The translations under genes and the position numbers were made by a program. A DNA stretch of 64,000 bases, from assembly GCA_900115795.1 (NCBI GenBank), contig FOXT01000015.1, positions 22,174-86,173 on the forward strand. The letters are read 5' to 3'. Positions 24,363-32,774 of this stretch are shown piece by piece. Origin of the DNA: Lachnospiraceae bacterium XBB1006. GTDB lineage: Bacteria > Bacillota > Clostridia > Lachnospirales > Lachnospiraceae. The first letter of the stretch is position 1; each line of letters opens with the position of its first letter. The notes beneath the pieces were generated by a model. It saw nothing but the letters and a program-made list of their open reading frames with translations. It was not told the DNA's origin and did not search any database.

Positions 24363-24390
24363 ACATTGAAAAATGATAGGGAGGATTCAA

Positions 24391-25497
24391 ATGAGCTTAA
24401 AATTAGCAAAATATACAGCTCCTGATTTTACGCAGGAGATGTTTGTAAACGCACCAAACGCCAAATTAGAGGCATGCCCACGTGATGGAGTTGCCCCGGA
24501 ACAGTACCATGCAATGAGTATTTTCCCGGAGTATTTTAAGATTGATGGGGAGTGGGTTTTTGCAGAGGAAAGTCGTATGGACTGCGTTGCAGTTTATAAG
24601 GATGGTAAGATTCATGTAGTAGAGTTTAGAAACTTACATAAGGATGATTTAGTAGTAGTAGGTAGAACGGAGAAATGTGAAGAGGGTATTTATGTATATC
24701 CGAATGGATTTGAAACGCCAGAGGCGAAAGGTGCCGAAGATACATTTGCATTCCGTACCGGTCGTTCAAGAGAAACCGCTTTCTCAAAGGACTATGATAT
24801 CTTACGTGATGTATTAGAGCATGATAAAGATAACGGTAAGATTGTATGGGTACTTGGTCCTGCATTTGCATTTGACGAAGATGCACGTTCTGCATTTTCA
24901 GCATTGATTAAGAATGGATATGTACATGCTGTTCTTGCAGGTAACGCACTTGCTACCCATGACTTAGAGGGTGCTTATCTTGGAACTGCATTGGGACAGG
25001 ATATATACACAACAGAGAACCAGCCAATGGGTCACTACAATCATTTGGACACCATTAACCGTGCTCGTTATTATGGTTCTATTAAGGAATTTATTAAACA
25101 GGAAAATTTACACGGAGGTATTATTGCAACGCTTGAAGAGTGCAATATTCCATATGTATTATGCGGATCCATTCGTGATGATGGTCCGTTGCCGCCGGTT
25201 TATGGAGATGTTTACGAAGGTGCAAACCGTATGCGTGATGAAGTACGTGGGGCAACAACCGTAATCTGTATGGCAACAATGCTTCATACCATTGCAACCG
25301 GTAACATGACACCATCCTACCGCGTAATGCCGGATGGTACCGTACGTGAAGTATACTTCTACTGTGTAGATATTGCAGAGTTTGTTGTTAATAAGCTGGC
25401 TGATAGAGGAAGCTTGTCTGCACACGGCATCGTAACCAATGTACAGGATTTCATTGTAAATGTTGCAAAGAGTCTTGGACTTAAGAGAGAAGATTAA
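24391..25497 (+). CDS. LOR/SDH-domain protein, ornithine cyclodeaminase-like (archaeal type)
   Basis: A 368-residue protein. Residues up to about 100 match the small LOR/SDH domain (MDCVAVYKDGKIHVVEFRNL). The C-terminal part carries VHAVLAGNALATHDLEGA, LGTALGQDIY, LCGSIRDDGPLPPV and a final DRGSLSAHGIVTNVQDF, which are the conserved blocks of the TIGR00300 group. Characterised relatives convert ornithine to proline and ammonia with NAD. This gene stands alone, so activity is inferred from family. The start after ATAGGGAGG was preferred over one six codons upstream. A MITE sits in its 5' leader. Confidence 0.82.
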   Translation: MSLKLAKYTAPDFTQEMFVNAPNAKLEACPRDGVAPEQYHAMSIFPEYFKIDGEWVFAEESRMDCVAVYKDGKIHVVEFRNLHKDDLVVVGRTEKCEEGIYVYPNGFETPEAKGAEDTFAFRTGRSRETAFSKDYDILRDVLEHDKDNGKIVWVLGPAFAFDEDARSAFSALIKNGYVHAVLAGNALATHDLEGAYLGTALGQDIYTTENQPMGHYNHLDTINRARYYGSIKEFIKQENLHGGIIATLEECNIPYVLCGSIRDDGPLPPVYGDVYEGANRMRDEVRGATTVICMATMLHTIATGNMTPSYRVMPDGTVREVYFYCVDIAEFVVNKLADRGSLSAHGIVTNVQDFIVNVAKSLGLKRED

Positions 25498-25532
25498 TTA
25501 GGTATTCTAATAAGAAATAAGAAAGAAGAAGG

Positions 25533-25565
25533 ACCACCACCATGGTTTTCATGGTGGTGGTTTTG
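25533..25565 (+). terminator. Terminator after the LOR/SDH gene
   Basis: A perfect stem of ACCACCACCATG with CATGGTGGTGGT around GTTTT, followed by TTTT. It ends nine bases before the next start codon. Confidence 0.75.
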
Positions 25566-25573
25566 AGTAGAAA

Positions 25574-26272
25574 ATGAGTTTATACGCAATTGGAGATTTG
25601 CATCTGAATTTCATGGTGGAACGAAACATGAATCAGTATGGTGAAGTTTGGAAGAACCATGAAAAGAAGGTGGAGAAATATTGGAAAAAGAGAGTGCTTG
25701 AGGAAGACACGGTAGTGGTAACCGGGGATCACACCATGGGGAAAAAGATGGCGGAAGTGACGGCGGATCTTGACTTTATTGCGAACCTTCCGGGACGAAA
25801 GATTTTGCTTCGGGGAAATCATGATATGTTTTGGAAAACCAAGAAGACGCCGGCACTAAATGAAGCCTATGAAGGGAAACTGTCTTTTTTGCAGAATAAT
25901 TTTTTCACGTATGAAGACTATGCTCTGGTAGGAACCAAGGGCTATTGCTTTGAAGGAAAGGACTCCTATGAGCACTTTCTTACAATCCGTGAAAGAGAAA
26001 TGGAACGGCTAAACCGGTCGTTTCAACTTGCCAGAGACGCAGGGTTTCAGAAATTTCTTATGTTTTTGCATTTTCCACCCACGAGTGTGGGCGAACAATC
26101 CAGTCCTTTCACCGAACTTGCCAAAGAGCAGGGGGTTGAAAAGGTGATTTATTCCCATTGCCACGGAGAGATGCATTTTCAGGATAGTTTTTTAGGCGAT
26201 GTGGACGGTATAGAGTATGTATTAGTGTCAGGAGATTACCTGCGGTTTCGACCGGAGCGAATTTTGGAATAA
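25574..26272 (+). CDS. Calcineurin-like metallophosphoesterase
   Basis: A 232-residue cytoplasmic protein with the ordered metal motifs of the family: GDLHLNF, VVTGDHTMG, LLRGNHDMFW, LHFPP and YSHCHGE. The second motif has GDH where GDx is usual. Members are phosphodiesterases or phosphatases of varied substrate. Ribosome binding is weak and the start lies just after a terminator, so it may have its own unseen promoter. The next gene follows 20 bases later. Confidence 0.88.
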   Translation: MSLYAIGDLHLNFMVERNMNQYGEVWKNHEKKVEKYWKKRVLEEDTVVVTGDHTMGKKMAEVTADLDFIANLPGRKILLRGNHDMFWKTKKTPALNEAYEGKLSFLQNNFFTYEDYALVGTKGYCFEGKDSYEHFLTIREREMERLNRSFQLARDAGFQKFLMFLHFPPTSVGEQSSPFTELAKEQGVEKVIYSHCHGEMHFQDSFLGDVDGIEYVLVSGDYLRFRPERILE

Positions 26273-26292
26273 GGAAAAGGAGAAAATATAGA

Positions 26293-27231
26293 ATGAATTT
26301 ACAAGATAAGAAAATAGCTGTGGTGGGTCTTGGCGGTGTTGGTGGATATATAGGGGCTTTGCTTGCAAATCACTATCCGCATGTAACGTTTGTGGCCAGA
26401 GGAAATCGCGGCGAGTCCATTAAGAAAAATGGATTGGTTTTGCACAGTGAATATCGGGGAGAGCGCGTAATTCACCCGGAGAAGGTGGTCTCTTCCGGAG
26501 AAGAGTTAGAGATACAGGATTACATTTTTGTATGTGTAAAGACCTATTCGCTCGAAGAGGCTCTTAAGAGCATTGAAGGGGCGGTGGATGAACACACAGT
26601 GGTCATTCCGGTTATGAATGGCGCGGATACCGGGGAGCGTGCGCGGCACTTGCTAAACAAGGGACAAGTGGTGGATTCATTGATTTATATTATTACGTTT
26701 GCTAATCCGGATTATTCCATTACCCAGCAAGGAATGTATACCATAGTATGGTTGGGAATAGACGGTGCAACGGAAAAACAACAGCTAATCTTAAAGGAAG
26801 CGGATGCTTTACTTCAGGCTGCAGAAATAGAGAGTCGTGTTGCAGAGGATATTCACCGGCAAATTTGGAAAAAATACATTATGAACTGCGCATATAACGT
26901 AGAAACAGCAGCATATGACAATACCATTGGACAACTTCGGGATGACCCGGTAAAAGCAAAAGAATACGAAGCATTGATTCATGAGGCCTATGACGTGGCT
27001 GTGGCAAAGGGGATTGCAATGCGCGAAAGTGATTTGGATTGGTTGATTCGACGTTTTTATGAGGAGCTGTCGGATGGAGATACAAGTTCATTGCAAAGAG
27101 ATGTGGAAGCACATCGTCAGAGTGAAGTGGATACATTTTGCGGATATCTGATTCGGGAAGCAAAGAAAAACGGTGTGGCTGTTCCGGTTATGGAACGTAT
27201 GGAAACCATGATTTTGAAACGACTTTCATAA
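26293..27231 (+). CDS. Ketopantoate reductase family protein (ApbA/PanE)
   Basis: A 312-residue NADPH-dependent reductase. The Rossmann start VVGLGGVGGYIGALLA is at residues 10-25, NGADTGERARHLL stands in the place of the family NG motif, and the C-terminal helical domain contains WKKYIMNCAYNVETA with the catalytic-type Lys and Asn. The family includes 2-dehydropantoate 2-reductase (coenzyme A synthesis), but many paralogues act on other 2-ketoacids. No pantothenate genes are adjacent, so the exact substrate is open. AAAGGAGAAAA precedes the ATG. Confidence 0.85.
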   Translation: MNLQDKKIAVVGLGGVGGYIGALLANHYPHVTFVARGNRGESIKKNGLVLHSEYRGERVIHPEKVVSSGEELEIQDYIFVCVKTYSLEEALKSIEGAVDEHTVVIPVMNGADTGERARHLLNKGQVVDSLIYIITFANPDYSITQQGMYTIVWLGIDGATEKQQLILKEADALLQAAEIESRVAEDIHRQIWKKYIMNCAYNVETAAYDNTIGQLRDDPVKAKEYEALIHEAYDVAVAKGIAMRESDLDWLIRRFYEELSDGDTSSLQRDVEAHRQSEVDTFCGYLIREAKKNGVAVPVMERMETMILKRLS

Positions 27232-27243
27232 GAATAGAATGAA

Positions 27244-27285
27244 AAAACTGCAGCATCCGAAAAAAGAAGGAAATGCTGCAGTTTT
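27244..27285. terminator. Two-way terminator between the reductase and DtxR-type genes
   Basis: AAAACTGCAGCAT and ATGCTGCAGTTTT form a perfect 13-bp stem with A and T tracts, placed between convergent genes. Confidence 0.8.
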
Positions 27286-27298
27286 AAATTCATTTGAA

Positions 27299-27679
27299 TC
27301 AAGACGAAGCATGCTTCGAGGCGATTTTCTTGATGGCATCATAGCTTTCATGACTTAACACATGTTCCAATTTACAAGCGTCATCAGCGGCAACGTCTTG
27401 TGGAACCCCCATGGAAGCCAGCCAATTGGTTAAAAATTCATGGCGCTCTAACACACGCTCGGCAATGGCCAGTCCTTCATCGGTTAGATAGATAAAGCCG
27501 GCATCTGTAGTAGTAATATGATTACGTTCACGTAGGTTCTTCATTGCAACACTCACGCTGGATTTCTTGAATCCCATTTCGTTTGCAATATCCACTGCAC
27601 GCACAACGGGAAGCTTCTTGCTGAGTATCAGAATGGTCTCTAAATAGTCTTCGGAAGATTCATTCACAAAGGTTCTCAT
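27299..27679 (-). CDS. DtxR/MntR-family metal-dependent repressor
   Basis: A 126-residue protein with the N-terminal winged helix (SSEDYLETILILSKK, VRAVDIANEMGFKKSSVSVAMKNL) and the metal-sensing helical domain (ERHEFLTNWLASMGV, DDACKLEHVLS). It has the two-domain MntR/IdeR core without an SH3 part. The second ATG (27679) was preferred to one two codons upstream because AAGGGGG is then properly spaced. It is divergent from feoA-feoA-feoB, whose promoter carries an inverted repeat, so it probably represses iron uptake when Fe(II) is plentiful. Confidence 0.9.
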   Translation of the reverse strand: MRTFVNESSEDYLETILILSKKLPVVRAVDIANEMGFKKSSVSVAMKNLRERNHITTTDAGFIYLTDEGLAIAERVLERHEFLTNWLASMGVPQDVAADDACKLEHVLSHESYDAIKKIASKHASS

Positions 27680-27749
27680 GGCCATCCCCCTTTTCGTAAT
27701 ATTTTCTTATGTACATTATAACATAGAATAATTTGGAATACAAAGTATA

Positions 27750-27782
27750 TTGACAACTCACTTTTGTTAGTGTATACTAACA
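27750..27782 (+). promoter_or_regulatory. feo operon promoter with probable DtxR-type operator
   Basis: TTGACA (27750-27755) and TATACT (27773-27778) are 17 bases apart. The 18-base inverted repeat TGTTAGT-GTAT-ACTAACA (27765-27782) covers the -10, and its TTAG/CTAA arms match the style of iron-dependent DtxR-family boxes. Confidence 0.75.
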
Positions 27783-27829
27783 TTAGTAAGAAATGATTGT
27801 CGCTAGGATTGCGAAGGAAGTGAGAGGTG

Positions 27830-28045
27830 ATGAGTATGCCATTAACTATGAGTAAACCGGGAGAATTGAATACCATTAAGAAGGTAGGGGGAAAGGAAGA
27901 AACTCGTAGATTCCTTGAAAGTCTCGGATTTGTTGTAGGAAGTGCCGTGACGGTCGTTTCTGAGAATGGTGGAAACATGATCGTAAACATCAAGGATTCA
28001 CGTGTCGCAATTGGGAAAGACATGGCGAACAAGATTATGGTGTAA
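27830..28045 (+). CDS. feoA: FeoA domain protein (first copy)
   Basis: A 71-residue SH3-like FeoA protein (FLESLGFVVGSAVTVVSENG, then VNIKDSRVAIGKDMANKIMV). FeoA assists the FeoB ferrous iron transporter on the cytoplasmic side. Alternative starts are GTG 27827 and ATG 27836; the ribosome site AAGGAAGTGAGAGG does not separate them cleanly. It is the first gene of the operon and is followed 26 bases later by a second, different FeoA. Confidence 0.9.
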   Translation: MSMPLTMSKPGELNTIKKVGGKEETRRFLESLGFVVGSAVTVVSENGGNMIVNIKDSRVAIGKDMANKIMV

Positions 28046-28071
28046 GAAGTATAACAGGAGGAAGGAAGAGC

Positions 28072-28293
28072 ATGAATACCTTAAGAAATGTACCCGTAGG
28101 AAGTACGGCAAAGGTAAAACGTCTGCATGGCGAAGGTGCGGTAAAACGCAGAATTATGGACATGGGCATTACAAAGGGAGTGGAGGTTTATATTCGTAAG
28201 CTTGCTCCATTGGGTGACCCGGTGGAAGTGACGGTGCGTGGATACGAGTTATCTTTGCGCAAAGCGGATGCAGAAATGATTGAAGTAGAATAA
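28072..28293 (+). CDS. feoA: FeoA domain protein (second copy)
   Basis: A 73-residue FeoA-like protein (VPVGSTAKVKRLHGEGAVKRRIMDMGI, VEVTVRGYELSLRKADAEMIEV), more typical of the family consensus than the first copy. AGGAGGAAGG precedes the ATG. Two FeoA proteins ahead of FeoB is a common clostridial arrangement. Confidence 0.93.
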   Translation: MNTLRNVPVGSTAKVKRLHGEGAVKRRIMDMGITKGVEVYIRKLAPLGDPVEVTVRGYELSLRKADAEMIEVE

Positions 28294-28352
28294 TTTTTTT
28301 GTCCGAAGGTTAGGAATGCCTAACAAAAGTTAAGAATAAAGGAGAGAAAAAG

Positions 28353-30545
28353 ATGTCATTAAAAATTGCATTGGCAGGTAACCCAAACAGTGGTAAGACA
28401 ACATTGTTTAATGCATTGACGGGTTCAAACCAGTTTGTGGGAAACTGGCCTGGAGTAACGGTAGAGAAGAAAGAGGGTAAACTGAAAGGACATAAGGATG
28501 TGATCATCATGGATTTGCCTGGAATCTATTCCTTATCTCCTTATACCTTAGAGGAAGTTGTAGCACGTAATTATTTAATCAATGAGAAACCGGATGCTAT
28601 CTTAAATATTGTAGATGGAACCAACATTGAGCGCAACTTGTACTTAACGACACAAATCATGGAATTGGGTATTCCGGTAATTATGGCTGTTAACATGATG
28701 GATTTGGTAACTAAGAATGGTGACCAGATTTATTTGGAAAAATTAAAGAAAGCCATGGGCTGCGAAGTTGTAGAAATATCTGCACTCAAGGGTACCGGAA
28801 TTGAAAAAGCGGCGGAAAAGGCTGTTGCACTTGCACAGAGCAAGGCAAAGACTCCGGCGATTCATGAATTTAGCGAGAAAGCAGAGAGCATCATCTCTAA
28901 AGTAGAAGACAAACTTGCAGGAATTTGTGATGCAGAGCAGAAACGATTTTTTGCAATTAAGTTACTTGAACAGGATGAGAAGATTTATGAACAGATGAAA
29001 TCAGTTCCGAATGTAGACGCGGAAATTAAGGAAATGGAAGATGCCTTTGATGATGATACCGAAAGCATTATCACCAATGAGCGTTATACGTATATTTCTA
29101 AGATTATTAAAGAGTGTGTAACGAAGAATAAGGCAAAGACGTTAACGGTATCGGATCGTTTGGATAAAATTCTTACCCATCGTATTTTAGCCTTGCCAAT
29201 CTTTGCACTTGTAATGTATATTGTATATTATGTATCGGTTACAACCGTTGGAACGTTGGCGACGGATTGGGCAAACGATCAGTTGCTTGGAGATGATGGA
29301 TGGCACTTGTTCCACTATGGACCGTTTATTCCGGGTCTTCATGCAGTCGTAGGAAACTTCCTTGAAAGCATTCATTGCGCAGAGTGGCTGACCGGTTTGA
29401 TTAACGATGGTATTGTAGCCGGTGTGGGTGCAGTGCTTGGATTTGTTCCGCAGATGTTGATTTTGTTTATTTTCCTTGGCTTCTTAGAGGCTTGTGGATA
29501 TATGGCGCGTGTAGCGTTTATCATGGATAGAATTTTCCGTCGTTTTGGTTTGTCCGGTAAATCGTTCATTCCGATGTTAATTGGTAGCGGATGCGGAATT
29601 CCTGGTATTATGGCTTCCCGTACCATTGAAAGTGACCGGGATCGTAAGATGACCATTATGACAACAACCTTCGTTCCGTGTGGTGCGAAGTTACCGATTA
29701 TCGGTTTGATTGCCGGCGCATTTTTCGGAAATGCAGGATGGGTGTCCACCAGTGCTTACTTTGTGGGTGTGGCAGCGATTATCTGTTCCGGTATTATTCT
29801 GAAAAAGACCCGGATGTTTGTGGGCGATCCGGCACCGTTTGTTATGGAACTTCCGGCTTATCATATGCCAACAGTAACCAATGTACTTCGTAGTATGTGG
29901 GAGCGTGCATGGTCCTTCATTAAAAAAGCGGGAACCGTTATTTTGCTTTCCACAATTGTTGTGTGGTTCTTAATGAGCTTTGGCTGGACAGATGGTGGCT
30001 TTGGCATGATTGATCAGGAGACACAGCTTGACAGCTCTATCTTAGCAAAAGTCGGTACGGCAATTGCTTGGATTTTTGCACCGCTTGGATGGACCCAGGG
30101 AGGACAGGGATGGAAGATGGCAGCGGCAGCTTTCACCGGTCTTGTAGCAAAAGAGAATGTGGTTGCAACCTTTGGTATGCTGTTTGGATACGGAAGTGAA
30201 GTTGCAGAAGCAGGAAATGAATATTGGAAAAATTTAGCAGCGGTTATGACACCGATTGCCGGATATGGATTCCTGGTATTTAACTTATTGTGTGCACCTT
30301 GCTTTGCAGCAATGGGAGCAATTAAACGTGAAATGAACAATGCAAAATGGTTCTGGTTTGCCATTGGATATCAGTGTATTTTAGCATATGCGGTTTCCCT
30401 TTGTATTTATCAGATTGGAACCCTGCTTACCGGTGGCGGTTTTGGAATTGGAACGGTTGTAGCGTTGATTATTGTAATTGCATTTGGCTATTTATTATTC
30501 CGTCCGGCGAAGAAAGTAACAGCAGCGCATTTGCAGACTGCATAG
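28353..30545 (+). CDS. feoB: Ferrous iron transporter B
   Basis: A 730-residue membrane GTPase that imports Fe(II). The N-terminal G domain shows GNPNSGKTT (residues 8-16), a G3 region DLPGIYSL and NMMD as G4. A helical spacer follows, then two Gate domains and about ten membrane helices with conserved FVPQMLILFIFLG, GSGCGIPGIMASR and FVPCGAKLPI, the last carrying the transport-related Cys. AAAGGAGAG precedes the ATG. The length is somewhat larger than short clostridial FeoB proteins but within the family. Confidence 0.97.
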   Translation: MSLKIALAGNPNSGKTTLFNALTGSNQFVGNWPGVTVEKKEGKLKGHKDVIIMDLPGIYSLSPYTLEEVVARNYLINEKPDAILNIVDGTNIERNLYLTTQIMELGIPVIMAVNMMDLVTKNGDQIYLEKLKKAMGCEVVEISALKGTGIEKAAEKAVALAQSKAKTPAIHEFSEKAESIISKVEDKLAGICDAEQKRFFAIKLLEQDEKIYEQMKSVPNVDAEIKEMEDAFDDDTESIITNERYTYISKIIKECVTKNKAKTLTVSDRLDKILTHRILALPIFALVMYIVYYVSVTTVGTLATDWANDQLLGDDGWHLFHYGPFIPGLHAVVGNFLESIHCAEWLTGLINDGIVAGVGAVLGFVPQMLILFIFLGFLEACGYMARVAFIMDRIFRRFGLSGKSFIPMLIGSGCGIPGIMASRTIESDRDRKMTIMTTTFVPCGAKLPIIGLIAGAFFGNAGWVSTSAYFVGVAAIICSGIILKKTRMFVGDPAPFVMELPAYHMPTVTNVLRSMWERAWSFIKKAGTVILLSTIVVWFLMSFGWTDGGFGMIDQETQLDSSILAKVGTAIAWIFAPLGWTQGGQGWKMAAAAFTGLVAKENVVATFGMLFGYGSEVAEAGNEYWKNLAAVMTPIAGYGFLVFNLLCAPCFAAMGAIKREMNNAKWFWFAIGYQCILAYAVSLCIYQIGTLLTGGGFGIGTVVALIIVIAFGYLLFRPAKKVTAAHLQTA

Positions 30546-30559
30546 GAAAGGAGTAACGT

Positions 30560-30688
30560 ATGGGAACCTTTGTTGTTGGAACAATTTTGCTGATTGTGGT
30601 AGGATTGGTTATTTATAAACTTTATAAAGATAAGAAGAATGGTAAAGGATGTAGTGGTAATTGTGGAAGCTGCAAAGGATGCCATTGA
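30560..30688 (+). CDS. FeoB-associated Cys-rich membrane peptide
   Basis: A 42-residue protein not much longer than its single N-terminal membrane helix (GTILLIVVGLVIYKLY). The tail is KDKKNGKGCSGNCGSCKGC, with four Cys. It matches the FeoB-associated Cys-rich family found after feoB in Firmicutes, thought to aid iron transfer. AAAGGAG precedes the ATG, 14 bases after feoB. The operon terminator follows. Confidence 0.85.
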   Translation: MGTFVVGTILLIVVGLVIYKLYKDKKNGKGCSGNCGSCKGCH

Positions 30689-30696
30689 TGACGAGT

Positions 30697-30742
30697 AAAA
30701 AAGAGGCTTTGCACGAAGTATTTGTGCGGAGCTTCTTTTTTG
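30697..30742 (+). terminator. feo operon terminator
   Basis: A long stem (AAAAAAGAGGCTTTGCAC against GTGCGGAGCTTCTTTTTT, few mismatches) around a 9-base loop, with a run of Ts. Confidence 0.85.
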
Positions 30743-30904
30743 TAAGGCTTATAAGACGGAAGGAAGAAGCAAGATGTGAAAAAATAATATTGGGTTAAAG
30801 AAGTTAATGTGAACAACAAAAAAGTGCATTTCTTTTTTGGGGGTGCTGTGCTATAATACCCTTAAGTAAAGCACTAAATTCTTCAAGAAAAGAGGGATGA
30901 CAAG

Positions 30905-31021
30905 ATGATATTAATAGGTATTATCGGAATCGCTGTTGTAACGGTTGTTGTTGTCGTTGCGGCTACGGTTGCTTCCATTGTTGCAGGTGTGGAAGCCAGA
31001 GAGGATAACGATAACGTATAA
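30905..31021 (+). CDS. 38-residue single-span membrane peptide
   Basis: ATG after GAGGGATGACAAG opens 38 codons: one hydrophobic helix of I, V, A and T (GIAVVTVVVVVAATVASIV) and an acidic tail (EAREDNDN). A promoter-like TATAAT is near 30853, and a terminator-like hairpin follows at 31046, so it has its own short transcription unit. No family is recognised; a toxin-like or accessory membrane peptide is possible. Confidence 0.5.
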   Translation: MILIGIIGIAVVTVVVVVAATVASIVAGVEAREDNDNV

Positions 31022-31045
31022 TCGAAACTGGAGAGAACGAACGTG

Positions 31046-31077
31046 ACGCCACGATGGGATTCTGTCGTGGCGTTTTG
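31046..31077 (+). terminator. Terminator-like hairpin before trmO
   Basis: ACGCCACGA and TCGTGGCGT form a perfect 9-bp stem around a 10-base loop, followed by TTT. The T-tract is short, so partial read-through into trmO is likely. Confidence 0.55.
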
Positions 31078-31102
31078 CGTGTGGAAAGGGAAGGATAGAC
31101 GG

Positions 31103-31804
31103 ATGCAAATAGAACCAATCGCATATATTTATACGGATTTTGAAGAAAAATTTGGAATACCCCGGCAAAGTGGCTTGATTGAAGAACTGGAAGGCAGAAT
31201 TGTATTTGAACCGGCGTATCGCAGCAAGGAAGCGTTTCGTGGATTGTTGGATTATGACTATGTATGGCTGTTGTGGGGATTTTCAAAAAATCACAAACGG
31301 CCCTTTAATGCCACGGTGAAGCCACCACGGTTGGGCGGAAATGTGCGTATGGGGGTATTTGCAACCCGTTCCCCGTATCATCCCAATGAAATCGGGATGT
31401 CTTGTGTGAAATTAAAGGAACTGTATTTTGATGAACAATTAGGACCGGTTATGCTTGTTGGCGGCGTAGATCAGCTAAATAAAACTCCAATATATGATAT
31501 AAAACCTTATATTCCATATACGGATAGCCATCCGGAAGCGAAGGGAGGATTCGCACAGGAAGTAAAGGATTATGCCCTGGAGGTGGTCTTTCCGGAAGCG
31601 CTGCGTGAGGTTTTCACTGAAGAAAAGCAGGCGGCAATTATGAAACTATTGGCACAGGATCCAAGACCGGCTTACCAGGAGGATCCTACGCGAAAATATG
31701 GCGTATTATTTGCCGGCTATGATGTCCACTTCACTGTCGAGAAAGGCGTCTTGACTGTGTATGAAGTGGTGAAAGGAAGGGCAGAAGTTCATGGAAAACT
31801 GTAA
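31103..31804 (+). CDS. trmO: tRNA (N6-threonylcarbamoyladenosine37-N6)-methyltransferase
   Basis: A 233-residue TsaA/TrmO-fold protein that methylates t6A37 in certain tRNAs with S-adenosylmethionine. It shows the conserved FATRSPYHPNEIGMS (the usual RSPxRPNxIG with His for Arg), DYDYVWLLWGF, and DIKPYIPYTDS. The C-terminal extension is typical of the bacterial group. ATG 31103 after GGAAGG was chosen; the frame is open 20 codons upstream, but those codons run through the hairpin. It overlaps the next gene by 14 bases. Confidence 0.9.
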   Translation: MQIEPIAYIYTDFEEKFGIPRQSGLIEELEGRIVFEPAYRSKEAFRGLLDYDYVWLLWGFSKNHKRPFNATVKPPRLGGNVRMGVFATRSPYHPNEIGMSCVKLKELYFDEQLGPVMLVGGVDQLNKTPIYDIKPYIPYTDSHPEAKGGFAQEVKDYALEVVFPEALREVFTEEKQAAIMKLLAQDPRPAYQEDPTRKYGVLFAGYDVHFTVEKGVLTVYEVVKGRAEVHGKL

Positions 31805-32663
31805 TCTTTGTCCAAGAAACTGTAATGTAAAACGCGGAGAGGGACAGTATGGGTATTGTCATGTGGGAGAAGGATTTAAAATTGGCAGAATTGCTCCGCA
31901 TATGTGGGAGGAGCCGTGTATAAGCGGTGAAAAAGGATCCGGAGCCATTTTTTTTGCCGGATGTAATATGGGGTGTGTGTATTGCCAGAATGAAGCACTC
32001 TCCCATGGAGAGGCAGGAAAGGATTACACCCTGGAAGCGTTAATGGAGAAGGCGGAGGAATTAGTCAGAAAAGGGTGTCATAACATTAATCTGGTTACGC
32101 CAAGTCATTACGTGCAGGCACTGATTCCGTTTTTGGAAATCTTTCGTAAGAACCATCCGGGAGTGCCGGTTGTTTACAATACGTCTTCTTATGAAAAAGT
32201 GGAAGCGTTGCAAGCAATGTCCGGTCTGGTGGATATCTATATGCCGGATTTGAAATACCTGCAGCCGGATTTGGCAAAACGTTATTCTAATGCGGCAGAT
32301 TATCCGGAGATTGCAAAAGCGGCGATTGCTGAGATGGTGGCTCAGTGTTCGCAGCCGGAATTTGAAGAAGAGCAAATGATAAAGGGTGTACTGGTGAGAC
32401 ATTTGGTTTTGCCGGGGTATGTTAAAGAAAGCAAAGAAATCATTCGTTATCTGTATGAAACGTATGGAAATCGGATTTATCTCAGTATTATGAATCAATA
32501 TACGCCCTTTGGGCATGTGAAAGCGTACCCGGAGATAAATCGAACCTTGCGTGAGGAAGAATATGAAGAAGTAGTTGACTATGCCATTTCGATTGGCGTA
32601 GAACAAGGATTCATTCAAGAGGGAGAAACATGTAAGGAAAGCTTCATTCCTGAGTTCATTTAG
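31791..32663 (+). CDS. Radical SAM protein, PflA-like
   Basis: A 290-residue protein. The radical SAM cluster is CNMGCVYC (Cys58, Cys62, Cys65), preceded by an N-terminal Cys group (Cys4, 7, 11, 23) in a CxxCxxxC pattern. The order of motifs, with LVTPSHYVQ and a DIYMPDLKY segment, matches the widespread uncharacterised PflA-related radical SAM group rather than pyruvate formate-lyase activase itself. It is translationally coupled to trmO. The substrate is unknown. Confidence 0.85.
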   Translation: MENCNLCPRNCNVKRGEGQYGYCHVGEGFKIGRIAPHMWEEPCISGEKGSGAIFFAGCNMGCVYCQNEALSHGEAGKDYTLEALMEKAEELVRKGCHNINLVTPSHYVQALIPFLEIFRKNHPGVPVVYNTSSYEKVEALQAMSGLVDIYMPDLKYLQPDLAKRYSNAADYPEIAKAAIAEMVAQCSQPEFEEEQMIKGVLVRHLVLPGYVKESKEIIRYLYETYGNRIYLSIMNQYTPFGHVKAYPEINRTLREEEYEEVVDYAISIGVEQGFIQEGETCKESFIPEFI

Positions 32664-32774
32664 CTTTGCAAGAAATTTTCTCTAAAAGTCAAAGAAAAGA
32701 TTGATTTAAGGAAAGAGATGTACTAAAATAGTAACGAACTAATTATGAAGAAAGAGACAGGGGGATCCTTAAAC

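Noticed and set aside
31043-31102. Longer TrmO start
   Set aside because: The extra 20 codons are read from a hairpin and are not part of the TrmO fold; ATG 31103 has its own ribosome site.
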